The notes beneath the pieces were generated by a model, which did no database searches, was not told the origin of the DNA, and saw only the letters and a program-made list of their open reading frames with translations. Positions 34,148 to 43,804 of a stretch of 64,000 nucleotides of DNA are shown here, piece by piece; within the stretch, counting starts at the first letter, position 1, and every line of letters starts with the position of its first letter. Origin of the DNA: Ectobacillus sp042610425 (GTDB lineage: Bacteria > Bacillota > Bacilli > Bacillales > Bacillaceae_G); the NCBI RefSeq assembly GCF_042610425.1, contig NZ_JBGJZM010000001.1:2170001-2234000 (forward strand). The letters run 5' to 3'. Both the position numbers and the translations under genes were made by a program.

Positions 34148-35971
34148 TTACTTTTCAAACAAAAGCTGTTCAAATTCATTTAATTTTTCTTCAAAGACTT
34201 GCAAAGCCTCTTTCACAGGTTCAGGAGACGTCATATCAACGCCAGCCTTCTTTAACACTTCAATCGGATAATCTGAGCTTCCTGCCTTCAAGAAGTTTGA
34301 AATATAACGTTCTACTGCCGTTTCCCCTTCGTCTAAAATTTGTTTGGATAATGCAGTAGCGGCACTATATCCTGTTGCGTATTGATATACATAATAATCG
34401 TAGTAGAAATGCGGAATGCGGGCCCATTCCAAACCAATTTCTTCATCAATAACTAAATTTTCTCCAAAGTATTTCTTATTTAAATCATAATACAGCTGCG
34501 TAAGGAAATCTGGTGTCAATGCTTGCCCTTCCTGTGCCTTCTTATGAATAAGATGCTCAAATTCAGCAAACATCGTTTGACGGAATACGGTGCCTCGGAA
34601 ACCTTCTAGATAGTGATTTAGCAAATAAATGCGTTTCTTTTTATCATCAGTCGTTTTTAATAAATAATCATTCAATAACGCTTCATTACATGTAGAGGCA
34701 ACCTCTGCTACGAAAATAGAATAGTCACCATAAACATATGGTTGATTGTTTCGTGTATAGTAGCTGTGCACCGAATGTCCGAATTCATGAGCTAGTGTAA
34801 ATAAACTATTCACATTATTTTGCCAGTTCATTAACACATAAGGATTCGTACCATATGCTCCTGAAGAATAAGCACCACTTCGTTTTCCACGGTTTTCATA
34901 CACATCTACCCAACGATTTTCGAATGCATCCTGTAAGATTGCTACATACTCATCACCAAGCACCGTAAATGCCTTAAGTAATGTCTCCTTGGCTTCCTCA
35001 TATTTAACTTCCATTTTTACTTCTTTCACAAGCGGTGTATACAAATCATACATATGAATGTCATCCAGCTCCAAGGCGCGTTTTCGAATATCCACATAAC
35101 GATGAAGCAAGGAAAGATTATCATTTACCGTGTTTACGAGCTGATCATAGACACTTTCAGGAATATTATTGTTACTAAGCGCAGCTTCTCTTGCAGAGCT
35201 GTATTTACGAACGCTTGAATAGAAATTATTTTTCTTAACAGCTCCGCTTAATGTACTTGAAAATGTATTTTTGTATGCACCGTACGTACTGTATACAGCC
35301 TTAAAGGCATCCTCACGAACACGTCGATCATCACTCTCTAAAAATTGAATATAGCGGCCATGTGTTACTTCAACTTGATTACCCGCTTCATCTTTTATTT
35401 CTGGAAACTTTAAATCGGCATTATTTAACATACCAAACGTATTACTAGAACTACGAAGGACTTCAGACGCCTGAGCTAAAATAGCTTCTTCGCTTTCTGT
35501 TAGTACATGCGGACGCTGACGATTAATTTCATCTAAAGCATGTGTATATAACTTCAAATCATTATTTTCTTGTAGAAAGGATGCAACTGTTTCTTCTGGA
35601 ATCGCTAAGATTTCAGGAACAATATATGCCATTAAGCTAGATGCTTGAGCGTAAAGACCTGTAGCTCTATCATTCAATGCTTGATACACTGAATTCGTTG
35701 TATCTTCATCATAGCGCATATGAGCATATGTATACAGCTTACCAAGACGAAGCATGACTTCATCTTCAAATTTAAAAACAGCTAACAAATCATTTGCAGA
35801 TTTTCCGAGTTTCCCCTTAAAATCATTTACTTTTGGTAATATATCTTTCACATTAGAAAACTCTTGCTCCCATTGCTGATCAGACGTAAAGATGTCTTCT
35901 AATCGCCATGTATATTGCTTTTCCGCATCTTTACGACTTGGCAATGTCTTAGTTACTTGTTGTTCACTCAT
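34148..35971 (-). CDS. pepF: Oligoendopeptidase F (M3B metallopeptidase)
   Basis: PepF cleaves short peptides of about 7-17 residues in the cytoplasm. The 607-residue protein has the zinc motif H395-E396-F-G-H399 (LAHEFGHSVH) and a likely third ligand, E423. The N-terminal domain is helical as in the M3B family. It lies between spxH and coiA, the conserved Bacillus order. Peptide supply from the Opp transporter fits its role. Confidence 0.97.
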   Translation of the reverse strand: MSEQQVTKTLPSRKDAEKQYTWRLEDIFTSDQQWEQEFSNVKDILPKVNDFKGKLGKSANDLLAVFKFEDEVMLRLGKLYTYAHMRYDEDTTNSVYQALNDRATGLYAQASSLMAYIVPEILAIPEETVASFLQENNDLKLYTHALDEINRQRPHVLTESEEAILAQASEVLRSSSNTFGMLNNADLKFPEIKDEAGNQVEVTHGRYIQFLESDDRRVREDAFKAVYSTYGAYKNTFSSTLSGAVKKNNFYSSVRKYSSAREAALSNNNIPESVYDQLVNTVNDNLSLLHRYVDIRKRALELDDIHMYDLYTPLVKEVKMEVKYEEAKETLLKAFTVLGDEYVAILQDAFENRWVDVYENRGKRSGAYSSGAYGTNPYVLMNWQNNVNSLFTLAHEFGHSVHSYYTRNNQPYVYGDYSIFVAEVASTCNEALLNDYLLKTTDDKKKRIYLLNHYLEGFRGTVFRQTMFAEFEHLIHKKAQEGQALTPDFLTQLYYDLNKKYFGENLVIDEEIGLEWARIPHFYYDYYVYQYATGYSAATALSKQILDEGETAVERYISNFLKAGSSDYPIEVLKKAGVDMTSPEPVKEALQVFEEKLNEFEQLLFEK

Positions 35972-36055
35972 CTAAAAAGCCTCCTTTTTCTAACACAATA
36001 CTATATTTCGCCTTGCCTAACAGGATTCCTGCTACTTCCCTTCGTACTCTTCCTA

Positions 36056-37258
36056 TTATATCCTTTTTCTCTCAGATGATGTTACTGGTTGCCCTTGAAA
36101 AAGCGAAAGCGCCCTCTGCATAGCTATATCGTCGGATTTCAATGCTTCTTCTAAAGTTACAGGAATTCTGACATTTGCAGTCTTTTGAAATGAAACTTGT
36201 GATAGGCTGCGAATAATCCCTGATTGTTCTAAAAATCGTCCATATTCCATGAAAGCCAGCTTAGGAAAGGCTGGAGGAAAATATGGTAATAGCCTTGGCT
36301 TCCATCTCTTCTTTGCTGTTAACCTCGCATAAATTGTTAACCAAGAGAAAGATTCCCCGATCTGAAGCCTTTCCAGTTCTTCAAGAAGAACATAGCTTTG
36401 CCAAAGAAGCGCGGGAGTGTGAATACTAACAAGAGAAGGAAGAGGAACAGCAATCTCAGAGGGAAAAAGCGACGGAGGTATGCTCTTTTCATATAAAAAC
36501 CGTAGAAAATGGGAGTGATTACGCATAGAGAACAGACCTGATTCTCGCCATCGTCGTTTTTTCTTATTCCATTGTATTGCTAAATGATTAGGTTGCATGA
36601 AGGATGGGGACAAAAGAGAATGGATGGATGTCGTTTTTACAGGAAGATATTGAATATGAGAGAAGGATTGTGAGGTAGAGTAAGGTGTGATATGACTACA
36701 ACGATAAAAGGCGGCCGCATTTGGGCAAAAGTAAACCAGAAAAGGCGGATTTCCTTGTGTAAATAGTGTATGAAACGAGGTAGTATGAAGAAAGTTCGAT
36801 CCGTTACGTTTAAATTGGTTTCCACCTAAAATCCACAACACTCGTATTCCTTCGTTCCAATACGAAGTCGTACGCTTCACAAATTCATCAGGCTGTATAA
36901 TCGAACATTGAAATTCAACAGCTACGCGAGTTTTTCCTGATATGAGCAATAAATCGGGCCTCTGTTTAATACTGCTTATATAAGACTCAAGCTCGACATT
37001 CATATTTTGCGATACAAACCAGTTATAAAGCAATTCCTTTCCATACAGATGATAGGGTGATTCACGTTCCTGCTGCAAAAGACAGTTGTTTCGTCTGTGA
37101 GCGAAATGAGGTTTGTTCTTCTCCCCTATCTTCATAAGCACTTGTTGCTGGCAAATCGGACAAAAGAAATGTTCATTTTGCTTCACAATAGGAAGATTTT
37201 CTTTGCAAAACTGGAGGGCGTTTATTCGTTCCCCTTTTTCATTTACCGCAATAAACAA
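36056..37258 (-). CDS. coiA: Competence protein CoiA
   Basis: CoiA promotes recombination of incoming DNA during transformation. The protein has an N-terminal zinc finger (C33-x2-C36, P50-H-F-x-H54, C59) and a PD-(D/E)xK nuclease-like region, HLYGKELLYNWF followed by KQRPDLLLISGK and VAVEFQCS. The start is a TTG with AAAGGAG upstream. At 400 residues it is full length. Presence of coiA with mecA and clp genes suggests, but does not prove, a competence system. Confidence 0.93.
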   Translation of the reverse strand: MFIAVNEKGERINALQFCKENLPIVKQNEHFFCPICQQQVLMKIGEKNKPHFAHRRNNCLLQQERESPYHLYGKELLYNWFVSQNMNVELESYISSIKQRPDLLLISGKTRVAVEFQCSIIQPDEFVKRTTSYWNEGIRVLWILGGNQFKRNGSNFLHTTSFHTLFTQGNPPFLVYFCPNAAAFYRCSHITPYSTSQSFSHIQYLPVKTTSIHSLLSPSFMQPNHLAIQWNKKKRRWRESGLFSMRNHSHFLRFLYEKSIPPSLFPSEIAVPLPSLVSIHTPALLWQSYVLLEELERLQIGESFSWLTIYARLTAKKRWKPRLLPYFPPAFPKLAFMEYGRFLEQSGIIRSLSQVSFQKTANVRIPVTLEEALKSDDIAMQRALSLFQGQPVTSSERKRI

Positions 37259-37324
37259 TCTATCACGCTCCTTTCGTTATCTATCTTTTTCTACACAGAT
37301 AGACACTGCTCCTACTTCCAAACA

Positions 37325-37364
37325 TAAAAAAACCGCTATTTGCAAAAAATTTACAAAAGCGGAG
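37325..37364 (-). terminator. Terminator of cls, overlapping its stop codon
   Basis: On the minus strand CCGCT-TTG and CAA-AGCGG form a stem followed by TTTTTTT; the cls stop (37351) lies within the loop. Confidence 0.75.
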
Positions 37365-38886
37365 AAAGTAAGCGATAGGTTGATTCAATAACCCGTAGAA
37401 AAATCGACCGATTCTGAAATTGATCTAAATCGATTTCCTCTGAAACGAGCAAATCATTTTCAAAGTCTTGGACAAGCTCCTTCACGCTCGGCGTACCATA
37501 TAAAAAAGCATTGACTTCAAAATTTAGATGAAAGCTACGCATATCCATATTTGCGGTTCCTATGGAGGCAATTTCACCATCTACAATTACAATTTTACTA
37601 TGCATAAATCCTTTGGTGTATTCGTATATTTTCGCACCTACCTCTAATAATTCTGGGAAGTATGAACGTGAGGCATAAAATACCGTTTTCTTATCTGGCT
37701 TGCTTGGAACAAGAAGTCTAACATCAATTCCAGCAATTGCCGCCATCTTAAGTGCCCCTAAAACATCATCGTCCGGAATAAAATAAGGAGTCGCAATCCA
37801 AATGGACTTGCGCGCTGACGAAATCATTGCAAAGTACAAAATTTTTATCGTTTCCCACTTATTATCCGGTCCTCCGGCAACGAGCTGAACAGCGCCAAGA
37901 TTATCATCTTGAACTCGTTCTGCGCATAAAAACTTTTCGTCTTGCAATGTCTGCTCTGTCATATAAAACCAATCTTGCATAAAGAGAAGCTGCAAGCTTT
38001 GCACTGCCTCACCGCGCATATACAGATGCGTATCTCTCCAAAATCCGTAGAATGGATTTTTTCCTAAATACTCATCCCCAATATTTAGCCCTCCAACAAA
38101 CCCTTTATTTCCATCAACAACAATTATTTTTCGATGATTTCGATAATTAATTCGATCATTTAAAATGGGAAAATGAACAGGAAAGAAAGGCACAATATCT
38201 ACACCTGCCATGCGTAAATCTGCAATGTACTGTTTAGAAAGATGGAGGCATCCTACTGCATCATATAAGAAACGAACTTGCACTCCTTCTTTTACCTTCT
38301 GTATTAATAACTCTTTTATCTCAGTACCAAGCGTATCATGGCGCACAATATAAGATTCCATATGTATGTGATGCTTTGCCTTTTTCAACACTGCTAATAT
38401 TTTTGCAAAGGTTTCTTCCCCGTTCGTAAGCACCTTTGTTTCCGTACAATGGGATAAGGCTAGCTTTCCATAGGATTCTGCTAAACGAAATAACAGCTCT
38501 TGATGCTTTTGTGGCGTTATATGATTATCTTCCGTTTCCTTATACCGCAAAAATTTTTTTTCATCTAATACTGCTTTCTTTTGAAACATTCTTTTTTTTC
38601 GGTAGTTTTGTCCAAATAATAAATAGGCAAAAAAACCAACAACCGGAAAAATACCGAGTACAATAAGCCACGTTAATGTTTTCGAAGGATTTCGATTTTC
38701 TAAAAAGATGACGCATCCAATAAGAAAAGCAGAAAGAGTAATCAAGATACTGAGTGCTTTCACAATTGATGCTCCACGAAGTTGCGTAATACCTGAATAA
38801 ATAACTGAATCATTGTACATTCGAAGGACAACAAACAAAACGGACAGTACGATAAATAGAAAACCAAGCTTTAGTATATTCTTCAT
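37351..38886 (-). CDS. cls: Cardiolipin synthase
   Basis: Cls condenses two phosphatidylglycerols to cardiolipin at the membrane. The protein has two N-terminal transmembrane segments and two phospholipase-D (HKD) motifs: HRKIIVVDGNKGFVGG and HSKIVIVDGEIASIGT. I take the ATG at 38886, with GAAGGG upstream; the longer frame to 38925 starts inside the mecA terminator. It lies between mecA and coiA, a place it does not occupy in B. subtilis. Confidence 0.95.
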   Translation of the reverse strand: MKNILKLGFLFIVLSVLFVVLRMYNDSVIYSGITQLRGASIVKALSILITLSAFLIGCVIFLENRNPSKTLTWLIVLGIFPVVGFFAYLLFGQNYRKKRMFQKKAVLDEKKFLRYKETEDNHITPQKHQELLFRLAESYGKLALSHCTETKVLTNGEETFAKILAVLKKAKHHIHMESYIVRHDTLGTEIKELLIQKVKEGVQVRFLYDAVGCLHLSKQYIADLRMAGVDIVPFFPVHFPILNDRINYRNHRKIIVVDGNKGFVGGLNIGDEYLGKNPFYGFWRDTHLYMRGEAVQSLQLLFMQDWFYMTEQTLQDEKFLCAERVQDDNLGAVQLVAGGPDNKWETIKILYFAMISSARKSIWIATPYFIPDDDVLGALKMAAIAGIDVRLLVPSKPDKKTVFYASRSYFPELLEVGAKIYEYTKGFMHSKIVIVDGEIASIGTANMDMRSFHLNFEVNAFLYGTPSVKELVQDFENDLLVSEEIDLDQFQNRSIFLRVIESTYRLLSPLL

Positions 38887-38907
38887 ACTTGTGCATCCCT
38901 TCTTCAT

Positions 38908-38944
38908 AAAAAAAGTCGATTTCATTAGTAAGAAATCGACTTAT
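38908..38944 (-). terminator. Terminator of mecA
   Basis: On the minus strand AAGTCGATTTC and GAAATCGACTT form a stem followed by TTTTT. It overlaps the mecA stop codon. Confidence 0.88.
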
Positions 38945-39612
38945 GATACGGGTGGGAAATTTGAATGAATAACATCTAATGCATTCTGTGCAATGATTTG
39001 CTTTCCGTATTCTTGAACACGATAGATGGTCATAGCAGATTCTTCCCCATATTCTAACAAGATACTAAGAATCATATCAATTTCCTCTTCTTCATGCTCT
39101 GTTTCATCGAATTCTACATATAAATAGTAGCGTCCCTCATATGAATACAATTCGTTTTTACTATCCGCAAGTTGTAGACGATGGCTTAGAGTTATAACAT
39201 CATCGAAGTCTGCAAATTTAACAAGAAAGCCCAACATACCATCTTTATTTAAGTACATGAAATCCTCTTGCTCTAATTGTTCTTCAAATAATGCTTCCAA
39301 TCGCTCATCCATTGGAATATCGATGACTTTATCAAGAAGTGGCAATTCTAATTTCTTTCCATCCTTTGATAACTGGGCCTTCGTAACAATCACTTCAATC
39401 CCTTTATCAAGCGCTTGCACCTGTATCCAAAGCGGACCATCAACAAAGAAATCGTCTTGATCACGAACTTCATCCATCATTTCCCAGAATAATTGTTCGC
39501 TTCGTTCTCGATTGTACCAAATTTCTTCGCGATTAAATCCCCGCTCCTCTATATCGATGTAAGATATATAAAACTTAACAGTGTTCTCATTAATTCTTTC
39601 AATTTCCATCAT
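38941..39612 (-). CDS. mecA: Adaptor protein MecA
   Basis: MecA brings substrates such as ComK and activates ClpC. The 223-residue protein has the N-terminal substrate-binding region MEIERINENTVKFYISYIDI and a C-terminal ClpC-binding domain, separated by an acidic linker. The start is one of two adjacent ATGs behind GGGAGAG. It stands in the spx-yjbE-mecA run. ComK regulates competence, which links it to the neighbouring coiA. Confidence 0.96.
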   Translation of the reverse strand: MMEIERINENTVKFYISYIDIEERGFNREEIWYNRERSEQLFWEMMDEVRDQDDFFVDGPLWIQVQALDKGIEVIVTKAQLSKDGKKLELPLLDKVIDIPMDERLEALFEEQLEQEDFMYLNKDGMLGFLVKFADFDDVITLSHRLQLADSKNELYSYEGRYYLYVEFDETEHEEEEIDMILSILLEYGEESAMTIYRVQEYGKQIIAQNALDVIHSNFPPVS

Positions 39613-39957
39613 TAGATCTCTCCCTTCTTTCTTTTAAATGTTCTATGAAGGGAAGCCCCTTAGCATGTAGTGACATCATTATACATCGTTTGTTGCTAAT
39701 AGAAAATCTTGTACTTTCATTTTATGATAAGACGAGGAAGAATGGAAATAAAATCATTGTTTTTTAGAAAAAACAGTCATTTACCCATTATTTATCGCCT
39801 AAGATTAAAAAGAAGAACACCTTTACATTCCTTGACAGATTGAATACGCTCCCTTATATTGATGAGAGAACTTGGACATAGGGATTACTATGTACCTGAA
39901 AATTTTTAATGAGGTATTATACCTTTCAGAATATTTTAATATGACGGGGGAAACAAA
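39613..39957. other. 345-base gap between mecA and yjbE
   Basis: It holds the divergent promoter regions. A TATAAT for mecA lies on the minus strand near 39680, and the yjbE promoter and a ~95-base leader lie on the plus strand. No open reading frame was found. Confidence 0.6.
39832..39860 (+). promoter_or_regulatory. Sigma-A promoter of yjbE
   Basis: A consensus TTGACA (39832-39837) and TATATT (39855-39860) are separated by 17 bases. The leader contains short stems such as ACATAG/CTATGT. Confidence 0.88.
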
Positions 39958-40632
39958 ATGGATTTTGATATTATCATGTCGATATTAATAATTATTGGCA
40001 TCGATATTGTACTTGGAGGAGATAATGCCATTGTCATTGCCTTAGCTAGTCGCAATCTCCCAGTTAGCGTTAAAAATAGAGCGATATTTTTCGGTACGGG
40101 ACTAGCTGTAATTATACGAATCATTTTAACCATTCTTGCTGTCTTTTTATTAAAAATTCCATTTTTACAATTTGTCGGTGGCATGCTCCTGATCTTTATT
40201 GCTTATAATCTCCTTACCGAAAATGGGGAAGATACATCCTCAATTAAGCCGGCATCAACACTACTTAGTGCAGTAAGAACGATAGTATTCGCCGATGTTG
40301 TAATGGGGTTTGATAATGTATTAGCCATTGCAGGTGCTGCAAATGGTCACATTGTGCTTGTTATGATTGGCTTATTATTTTCTGTTCCTATCATCGTCGG
40401 AGGAAGTAAAATCATTTTAATTTTTATGGAAAAGCATCCTTCTCTTGTTTATTTTGGAGCGGGTATACTCGGATACACTGCAGGAAATATGATCGTACAT
40501 GAACCGAGACTTTCCGTTTTCTTTTCTACCTACTCATTCTTGCAAGTAGTTGTACCAATTGCAACGATTGTACTTATTCTATCGGCAGGCTACCTTACAA
40601 ACATAATGAAGCCGAAAAAAATTCATCATTAA
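39958..40632 (+). CDS. yjbE: YjbE, TerC-family integral membrane protein
   Basis: TerC proteins are multi-pass membrane proteins; Bacillus homologues are linked to manganese export. The 224-residue protein has about seven membrane segments with the conserved acidic motifs DIVLGGDNAIVIALA and DVVMGFDNVLAIAG, whose aspartates lie within the membrane. The ATG is preceded by GGGGGA. It sits next to spxA as in B. subtilis. The metal specificity is inferred from the family. Confidence 0.93.
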   Translation: MDFDIIMSILIIIGIDIVLGGDNAIVIALASRNLPVSVKNRAIFFGTGLAVIIRIILTILAVFLLKIPFLQFVGGMLLIFIAYNLLTENGEDTSSIKPASTLLSAVRTIVFADVVMGFDNVLAIAGAANGHIVLVMIGLLFSVPIIVGGSKIILIFMEKHPSLVYFGAGILGYTAGNMIVHEPRLSVFFSTYSFLQVVVPIATIVLILSAGYLTNIMKPKKIHH

Positions 40633-40653
40633 AAGCAGGGTGGAAACTTATCT

Positions 40654-40692
40654 TAGCGGTGACGGAAAATTCTCACCGCTATTTTATTTTTT
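40654..40692 (+). terminator. Terminator of yjbE
   Basis: TAGCGGTGA and TCACCGCTA form a stem followed by a T-rich tract. Confidence 0.88.
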
Positions 40693-40751
40693 CATTGTTT
40701 GCGGGTATAATCGAAGTTCTCATGTGCCCGTCATCTCAATTCTAAAAACAT

Positions 40752-40775
40752 AAAAAAAAGCCCTGATAACAGGAC
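40752..40775 (-). terminator. Terminator of spxA
   Basis: On the minus strand GTCCTG and CAGGGC form a short stem followed by TTTTTTTT, about 12 bases past the stop. Confidence 0.8.
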
Positions 40776-40787
40776 CCTTTCACACTT

Positions 40788-41183
40788 TTAATTAACAAGT
40801 CTTTGTGCTTCGCGCAATTGAAAAGTACGAACAGTACGAGGTAAAAAGCGACGAATTTCGTCTTCATTATACCCAACTTGTAGGCGCTTTTCGTCAATAA
40901 TAATAGGTCGACGAAGAATACCCGGATACTCTTGAATAATCTTATACAACTGCTGCAATGGTAATGATTCTAAATTAACATTCAACTCTTGAAAAATTTT
41001 CGAACGTGTTGAAATAATTTCATCTGTTCCACTTTCTGTCATACGTAAAATCTCTTTTATTTCGTCAATTGATAACGGATCGGAAAAGATGTTTCTTTCT
41101 GTATATGGAATGTTATTTTCCTCTAACCAAAGCTTAGCCTTTCTACAAGACGTACAACTTGGTGAACTATATAATTTTACCAT
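40788..41183 (-). CDS. spxA: Transcriptional regulator Spx
   Basis: Spx binds the RNA polymerase alpha C-terminal domain and redirects transcription under disulphide stress. The redox switch C10-x2-C13 is in SPSCTSCRKA, and the conserved core RRPIIIDEKRLQVGYNED and C-terminal RRFLPRTVRTFQLREA are present. At 131 residues from the ATG at 41183 it equals B. subtilis Spx; the longer frame to 41207 adds a non-homologous 8 residues. SpxH encoded at 32576 targets it to ClpXP. Confidence 0.97.
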   Translation of the reverse strand: MVKLYSSPSCTSCRKAKLWLEENNIPYTERNIFSDPLSIDEIKEILRMTESGTDEIISTRSKIFQELNVNLESLPLQQLYKIIQEYPGILRRPIIIDEKRLQVGYNEDEIRRFLPRTVRTFQLREAQRLVN

Positions 41184-41529
41184 CTGGTACTCACTCTCCC
41201 TAGTCATGAGTATTAACTAACATAAATTCTAAAATCATCCACTAAGTGAAATTAATTTTCATTTTACAATTACTATAAATAAGAACCTGTTGAAATTATT
41301 ATACAATAAGTTGAAAAAGAAATATATACTTATTTATTTAAAAATTAAAAAAACCTATACAAACATTGTACAATTATGAGTAATCGAAGAATTTTGCTGT
41401 ATATTGTCATATTTATTATTTTGAATTTCTATCTCACTCGTAAATCCTAAAATTTTTGTTTCATTTTCTTTTCTTCTTAAAGCGTTTCCACTACAATAGA
41501 TAGTAGATATTCGTTGGGAGGAATGAATC
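41184..41529. other. 346-base gap between spxA and a small membrane gene
   Basis: It contains the spxA promoter region with a TATAAT at 41298-41303 on the minus strand, the PerR-like box, and very AT-rich sequence. No open reading frame with a ribosome site was found on either strand. Confidence 0.6.
41264..41278. promoter_or_regulatory. PerR-box-like palindrome in the spxA promoter region
   Basis: TTACAATTACTATAA matches the PerR consensus TTATAATNATTATAA at 12 of 14 defined positions. It lies 20-34 bases downstream of a TATAAT (41298-41303, minus strand). B. subtilis spx is known to be controlled by PerR and YodB. Confidence 0.55.
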
Positions 41530-41733
41530 ATGGTAGGATATTTTGTTGATCTTATTATTGTAGCGATTTTAATTATAGGAATAACGGCTACTATAGGTAT
41601 AATTACAAATGGCATCGGAGAAAAATTCTTTGGTGGAAGAAAACATCGTGAATTTATTGATCAAAGTGCTAAAACGCAAATTGGCTGGAATACAGTTGGT
41701 GGAAAAGGAATTTATAAAAAACATACGTATTAA
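41530..41733 (+). CDS. Small single-pass membrane protein
   Basis: The 67-residue protein starts at an ATG preceded by GGGAGGA. Residues ~3-28 form one membrane segment, followed by a basic soluble tail with GEKFFGGRKHREFID and WNTVGGKGIYKKH. I do not recognise a family. It is followed by a bidirectional terminator shared with oppF. A cre-like sequence (TTAAAGCGTTTCCA) lies about 50 bases upstream. Confidence 0.7.
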   Translation: MVGYFVDLIIVAILIIGITATIGIITNGIGEKFFGGRKHREFIDQSAKTQIGWNTVGGKGIYKKHTY

Positions 41734-41765
41734 TGTTGTATAAGTGTTGTACAAGTATAGGTTTA

Positions 41766-41802
41766 AAAAGAGGTAGCATGATTATCATGCTACCTCTTTT
41801 TT
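41766..41802. terminator. Bidirectional terminator after the small membrane gene and oppF
   Basis: AGAGGTAGCATGAT and ATCATGCTACCTCT form a long perfect stem with U-tracts on both sides. Confidence 0.92.
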
Positions 41803-41812
41803 AGTTTTGTAC

Positions 41813-42748
41813 TTACTTATATAACTCTTTGTATGTTTTAAACTCCGCTTCCGAGCATAAAACCCAATGTCCCGGACGAATCTCACGCATTTGCGGCTGT
41901 TCGTCACCATAGTTATGAATAGATGGATCGTATTTAATACGTCTACGATTGCGTTCATAAGCAGGATCTGGTAACGGAATAGCTGATAATAACGATTTTG
42001 TATAAGGATGAACGGCGTGAGAATATACTTCATCACTATTCGAAAGCTCTACAAGCTTCCCACGATACATTACACCAATTCTATCGCTAATATATTTAAC
42101 CATAGATAAATCATGGGCGATAAATAAAAACGTTAACCCTTTTTCTGCTTGCAGTTTCTTTAATAAGTTTACAACCTGTGCTTGGATTGAAACGTCAAGA
42201 GCAGAAATTGGTTCATCGGCAATAATAAACTCAGGATCAACAGCAAGTGCACGTGCAATGCCAATACGTTGTCTTTGACCACCAGAAAATTCATGTGGGT
42301 AACGACTCGCATGTTCACGATTTAGTCCTACTGTTTCCAATAGTTCATAGACGCGGTTCATACGTTCTTCCTTCGTTTTTGCCAACCCATGAATATCAAT
42401 TCCTTCTGCTACGATGTCTGCTACAGTCATACGCGGGTTTAACGAAGCATACGGATCTTGGAAAATCATTTGCATTTTACGATTAAATTTCTTTAATTCT
42501 ACCCTAGATTTTTTTCCATGTACATCAACGCCGTCAAATTTCACTTCACCATCTGTTGCATCGTATAAACGAATAATGGATCTTCCTGTTGTCGATTTAC
42601 CAGAACCTGATTCTCCAACAAGTCCGAACGTTTCGCCCTTATAGATATCAAATGTAATACCATCAACAGCCTTTACGACCCCACCGCTTACAGAGAAATG
42701 TTGCTTTAAATTTTTAACTTCAATCAATTTTTCATTGTTATTATTCAT
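41813..42748 (-). CDS. oppF: Oligopeptide ABC transporter ATP-binding protein OppF
   Basis: OppF is one of the two ATPases of the oligopeptide importer. The Walker A is GESGSGKSTTGRS, the signature is SGGQRQRIGIARAL, and the Walker B is FIIADEPISALDVS. The C-terminal oligopeptide/dipeptide extension (HPYTKSLLSAIPLPDP) is typical. I take the ATG at 42748, preceded by AGGTG inside the end of oppD; the two overlap by 8 bases. Confidence 0.95.
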   Translation of the reverse strand: MNNNNEKLIEVKNLKQHFSVSGGVVKAVDGITFDIYKGETFGLVGESGSGKSTTGRSIIRLYDATDGEVKFDGVDVHGKKSRVELKKFNRKMQMIFQDPYASLNPRMTVADIVAEGIDIHGLAKTKEERMNRVYELLETVGLNREHASRYPHEFSGGQRQRIGIARALAVDPEFIIADEPISALDVSIQAQVVNLLKKLQAEKGLTFLFIAHDLSMVKYISDRIGVMYRGKLVELSNSDEVYSHAVHPYTKSLLSAIPLPDPAYERNRRRIKYDPSIHNYGDEQPQMREIRPGHWVLCSEAEFKTYKELYK

Positions 42749-43784
42749 TATTCGCACCTGCTTTCATTTGGCGGATACGATTTTTAACAATTTCAGGAGG
42801 CTCCATATCCGGTGCATTTTCATGGAGCAACCATGTTGCTGCATAATGAGTTGGACTTACCTTAAACATAGGTGGTTCCATTTCGTAATCAATCTTTAAT
42901 GCCCGCGGATTACGTGCTGCAAACGCATCACCTTTTGGCGGCTTAATTAAGTCAGGAGGTGTACCTGGAATTGCATATAACTCGTCTTCTCCTCCGTCTA
43001 AACTTGGCATAGACGCAAGCAATCCCCATGTGTATGGATGCTTTGGATTGTAGAATATTTCATCTACCGTTCCAATTTCTACAATTTTCCCGGCATACAT
43101 AACAGCAACGCGATCGGCTACGTTGGCTACAACACCAAGATCATGGGTAATAAAGATGATGGATGATTCTGTTTTTTGTTGAATGTCTTTCATAAGCTCC
43201 AATATTTGTGCTTGAATGGTCACGTCAAGAGCAGTTGTTGGTTCGTCTGCAATTAATAGCTTTGGATTACAAGAAAGAGCCATTGCAATTACTACACGTT
43301 GTCTCATACCACCAGAAAACTGGTGAGGATATTGTTTCACGCGTAATGCTGAATCAGGAATTCCAACAAGATCTAAAAGTTCAATTGCTACTTTTCGTGC
43401 ATCTTGTTTATTCATATTCTGATGCTTAATAAGGCCTTCCATTATTTGAACTCCAACTGTCATAGTTGGATTTAACGACGTCATCGGATCTTGGAAAATC
43501 ATCGCAATTTCTTTTCCACGAATGGATTGCAATTCTTTTTCATTCATCTTAGTAATATCTTTACCATCAAATAGGATTTCTCCGCCCTTAATGCGTCCAG
43601 GGGGGCTCGGAATAAGTCCCATTAATGCCTTAGAAGTGACTGATTTACCGGAACCAGATTCTCCAACAATGGCTAATGTTTCTCCCTTTTTCACATCGAA
43701 GTTTACTCCGCGCACCGCTTGTACTTCACCGCCATGCGTTTCAAAGGAGACTTGCAAGTCTTTTACTTCTAACAGCTTTTCCAT
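42741..43784 (-). CDS. oppD: Oligopeptide ABC transporter ATP-binding protein OppD
   Basis: OppD pairs with OppF to drive peptide import. Walker A is GESGSGKSVTSKALMG, the signature is SGGMRQRVVIAMAL, and Walker B is LLIADEPTTALDVT. The C-terminal extension contains HPYTWGLLASMPSLD. At 347 residues it is full length. It lies 20 bases after oppC. Confidence 0.96.
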   Translation of the reverse strand: MEKLLEVKDLQVSFETHGGEVQAVRGVNFDVKKGETLAIVGESGSGKSVTSKALMGLIPSPPGRIKGGEILFDGKDITKMNEKELQSIRGKEIAMIFQDPMTSLNPTMTVGVQIMEGLIKHQNMNKQDARKVAIELLDLVGIPDSALRVKQYPHQFSGGMRQRVVIAMALSCNPKLLIADEPTTALDVTIQAQILELMKDIQQKTESSIIFITHDLGVVANVADRVAVMYAGKIVEIGTVDEIFYNPKHPYTWGLLASMPSLDGGEDELYAIPGTPPDLIKPPKGDAFAARNPRALKIDYEMEPPMFKVSPTHYAATWLLHENAPDMEPPEIVKNRIRQMKAGANNE

Positions 43785-43804
43785 TCTATTCTCTCCTTCC
43801 TATA

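Noticed and set aside
39861..39957. Manganese (yybP-ykoY) riboswitch before the TerC-family gene yjbE
   Set aside because: The family suggests it, but the leader is only about 90 bases and lacks the conserved riboswitch segments; only short stems were seen.
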